This document shows positions 62,060-64,000 of a stretch of DNA of 64,000 nucleotides, one piece after another (position 1 is the first letter of the stretch; every line of letters starts with the position of its first letter). The notes under the pieces are model-generated. The model was given only the letters and a program-made list of their open reading frames with translations. It was not told the origin of the DNA and made no database searches. This DNA comes from Pterobdella sp. o SKG-2022. Its lineage: Eukaryota; Annelida; Clitellata; Hirudinida; Piscicolidae. The stretch lies in NCBI GenBank assembly GCA_964035795.1, contig OZ038323.1, forward strand, positions 372,001 to 436,000. Direction: 5' to 3'. The position numbers and the translations under genes were made by a program.

Positions 62060-64000
62060 TTTTAGTCCGTTTTCCTTTACCAAAAGTTGGGCTTTTTGAA
62101 AGTTCTATCTCCAAGTCGGCCTTTCCATTCAGAGCGATCGAGTGGATCCGCCCAATCCATGTCTAGCTTTCTTTTATCATTCAATATGAGCTCATTCCAA
62201 GTCTTTTTGGGTCTACCAGGCTTCTAAATCCAACTTTCGCACCTGAGAAATCCAACCCACGCTACGCTCTACATGTCCGAACCACCTCATCCTGCTTGTA
62301 CGAAGAACTACCTCAACATCCCGAATGCCAAGTTTTGAAAGGAGTGAGTGAGAGAAAACGTTATCATTCGTTTTGATGTTGCATATCCAGCGAATCATGG
62401 CAAGGTCATTTCGTCTAAGGCGGTTCAATGTGGAAACTTTTACAGGCCATGTTTCAGCAGCATCTAACATAACTCTTTTGACGCAGGTTAAATAGACACG
62501 GCCTCTGGTTAATAATGATAAATGACGATTAGCAAGGAGTGGAAGAAGTTGGCGAAATTTAGCCCAGGCACACTTACAACGTGTTATTGAAGCAAGCTCA
62601 CATCCACCACCTGCAGATAACATCTCCAAGATAGCAGAACTCTGGGACAATTTCCAGTTTTTCGTCACCAATCATTACTTCTTTTAACAATCTCCCATCA
62701 ACAGGCCATGCTGTACCAAGGCAACGAGCGCATCGGAAGTTAAGGTCCGAAGTTAGAGATTCTTTTATGCCGCTGCATTTCTTGTGTACCTATTGCTTGC
62801 AGCCTCTACACTGAATAGCATTTCTACCCACACCTGTTTGGCATACACCACAAGGATACTTCCCAGATTTTCTCAGCACTTCAAAGTTTGAACCAGAAAC
62901 CATTAGCTTTGTTTTATCCATATTCACGCTCAACCCCTTTTTATTCATCTCCGATCTCCATTTTCTCAACTTCACTAATAGTTCATCCATGAACATGAGC
63001 ACTTACCACTAAGTCGTCAGCATACAAGATCTCCCAAGGGCAACCTGTACGAAACTCCATAAATAAAGCTTCCAGCACAACAAAAAGTAATGGACTAAGA
63101 ACAGAACCTTCATGAACACCTACCCGAACATCAAACGAGCTGCTATACTTCTCACCAACTCTCACCCTACTTCTCACTTCCTTGTACATGGATTGTACAA
63201 TTCTCAAACCATTCATCAATTTTCAATTTTCGCATACTCCACCAAATCACTTCTCGTGGCACTCTGTCTAAGGCTTTCTCCAGATCAATGAATGCTATCA
63301 GCAACCAGATGCTTTTTCTGTAACTGACGGAGGATAAATATGGCATCAGTTGTACCCCGACCTTGCATAAAACCATATTACATATCATTAATCACCACTC
63401 TCTGTCTGATAAGACCCTTCAATACGCGCTCCAAAATCTTCATAGTCTGATCAATTAGCTTCAAACCCCTATAGTTAGACCTGTTTAAAGCATCACTTTT
63501 ACTCTTATATACACTGACTATGTGACTTTCCTGCCACTCAGACGGTATACGGTTCTCAAAGATGATGTCTTCAATGAGATTTCGAATCATACTAGCACCA
63601 CTTGGACCTGCGGCCTTGAGCATCTCAGCAACAATACCTGAAGAACCCGCTGCTTTCCCAAGGCTCATCTTATGAATGGCCTTTCTACTCATTGCTGTAG
63701 TGATAGGTTTGCTGGGACCTTCCACGGGATAGACTTCGGACAAACCACCTGGATTACATGAAAACTCCACATTGAGAAGGTGCATATAATGCTCTCTCCA
63801 TGCTTCTTTTTTTGGAATCAACATCCAGGAACATTTGGCCATTATTATTTCTCACTGGTTTATCCCCAACGACGTCCTGGTTCTCTTGCCGCATTTGCTT
63901 AGCCAGTCGATATATCTAAACAGATCTGGGATTAATTTGTTTGAACGCAATCTTTTCAGCATCAGTTTTGGCTATGTGTACAGCGAGGTTGGATGCACAT
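62060..64000 (-). mobile_element. Zinc-finger LINE, minus strand, runs off the window
   Basis: Minus-strand order: linker KEAWREHYMHLLNVEFS, RT start KMSLGKAAGSSGIVAEMLKA, SNYRGLKLIDQTMKILERVL, LIAFIDLEKALDRVPREVIW, RVGVHEGSVLSPLLFVVLEA, EILYADDLVVSAH (YADD intact), zinc finger KYPCGVCQTGVGRNAIQCRG, GRVYLTCVKRVMLDAAETWP and MRWFGHVERSVGWISQV. There are only a few frameshifts. The endonuclease lies beyond 64000. Confidence 0.9.

Overview
The window is animal nuclear DNA. It is AT-rich and carries multi-exon genes with GT..AG introns, many non-LTR retrotransposon (LINE) relics, tRNA-derived SINEs, a Tc1/mariner element, hairpin MITEs and several minisatellites. The host genes are metazoan families (CACNA2D, FBXO42, ECSIT). 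Many introns are very short (38-60 nt), while others are swollen to 2.6-6.7 kb by retrotransposons. An invertebrate is likely; I cannot name the species.

Region by region: 1-2.3 kb is a 26-bp minisatellite. 2.3-7.9 kb holds LINE relics, a tRNA-SINE, a hairpin MITE and a 12-bp minisatellite. 7.9-36.4 kb on the minus strand is one large gene for a voltage-gated calcium-channel alpha-2/delta subunit (CACNA2D family). I could trace 30 consecutive exons giving 852 in-phase codons, from the VWA_N region through the VWA domain and the Cache region; the signal peptide and the extreme C terminus were not found. Its introns hold at least five LINE insertions, a Penelope-like element with a GIY-YIG domain, three copies of a (CAA)n-tailed repeat, minisatellites and a 293-bp (CA)n tract that runs into a splice acceptor. 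36.5-52 kb is gene-poor and full of decayed LINEs, MITEs, SINEs and a Tc1/mariner element. 52.2-55.6 kb (+) is an F-box/kelch gene resembling FBXO42. 58.86-59.48 kb (+) is the 5' part of an ECSIT-like gene. 61-64 kb holds two zinc-finger LINE copies arranged tail to tail.

The three host genes are unrelated in function: calcium-channel trafficking, ubiquitin-ligase substrate choice, and mitochondrial complex I assembly or Toll signalling. Exon models rest on my translation of the sequence, splice consensus and phase agreement, and remembered family motifs. No alignment or database search was run.
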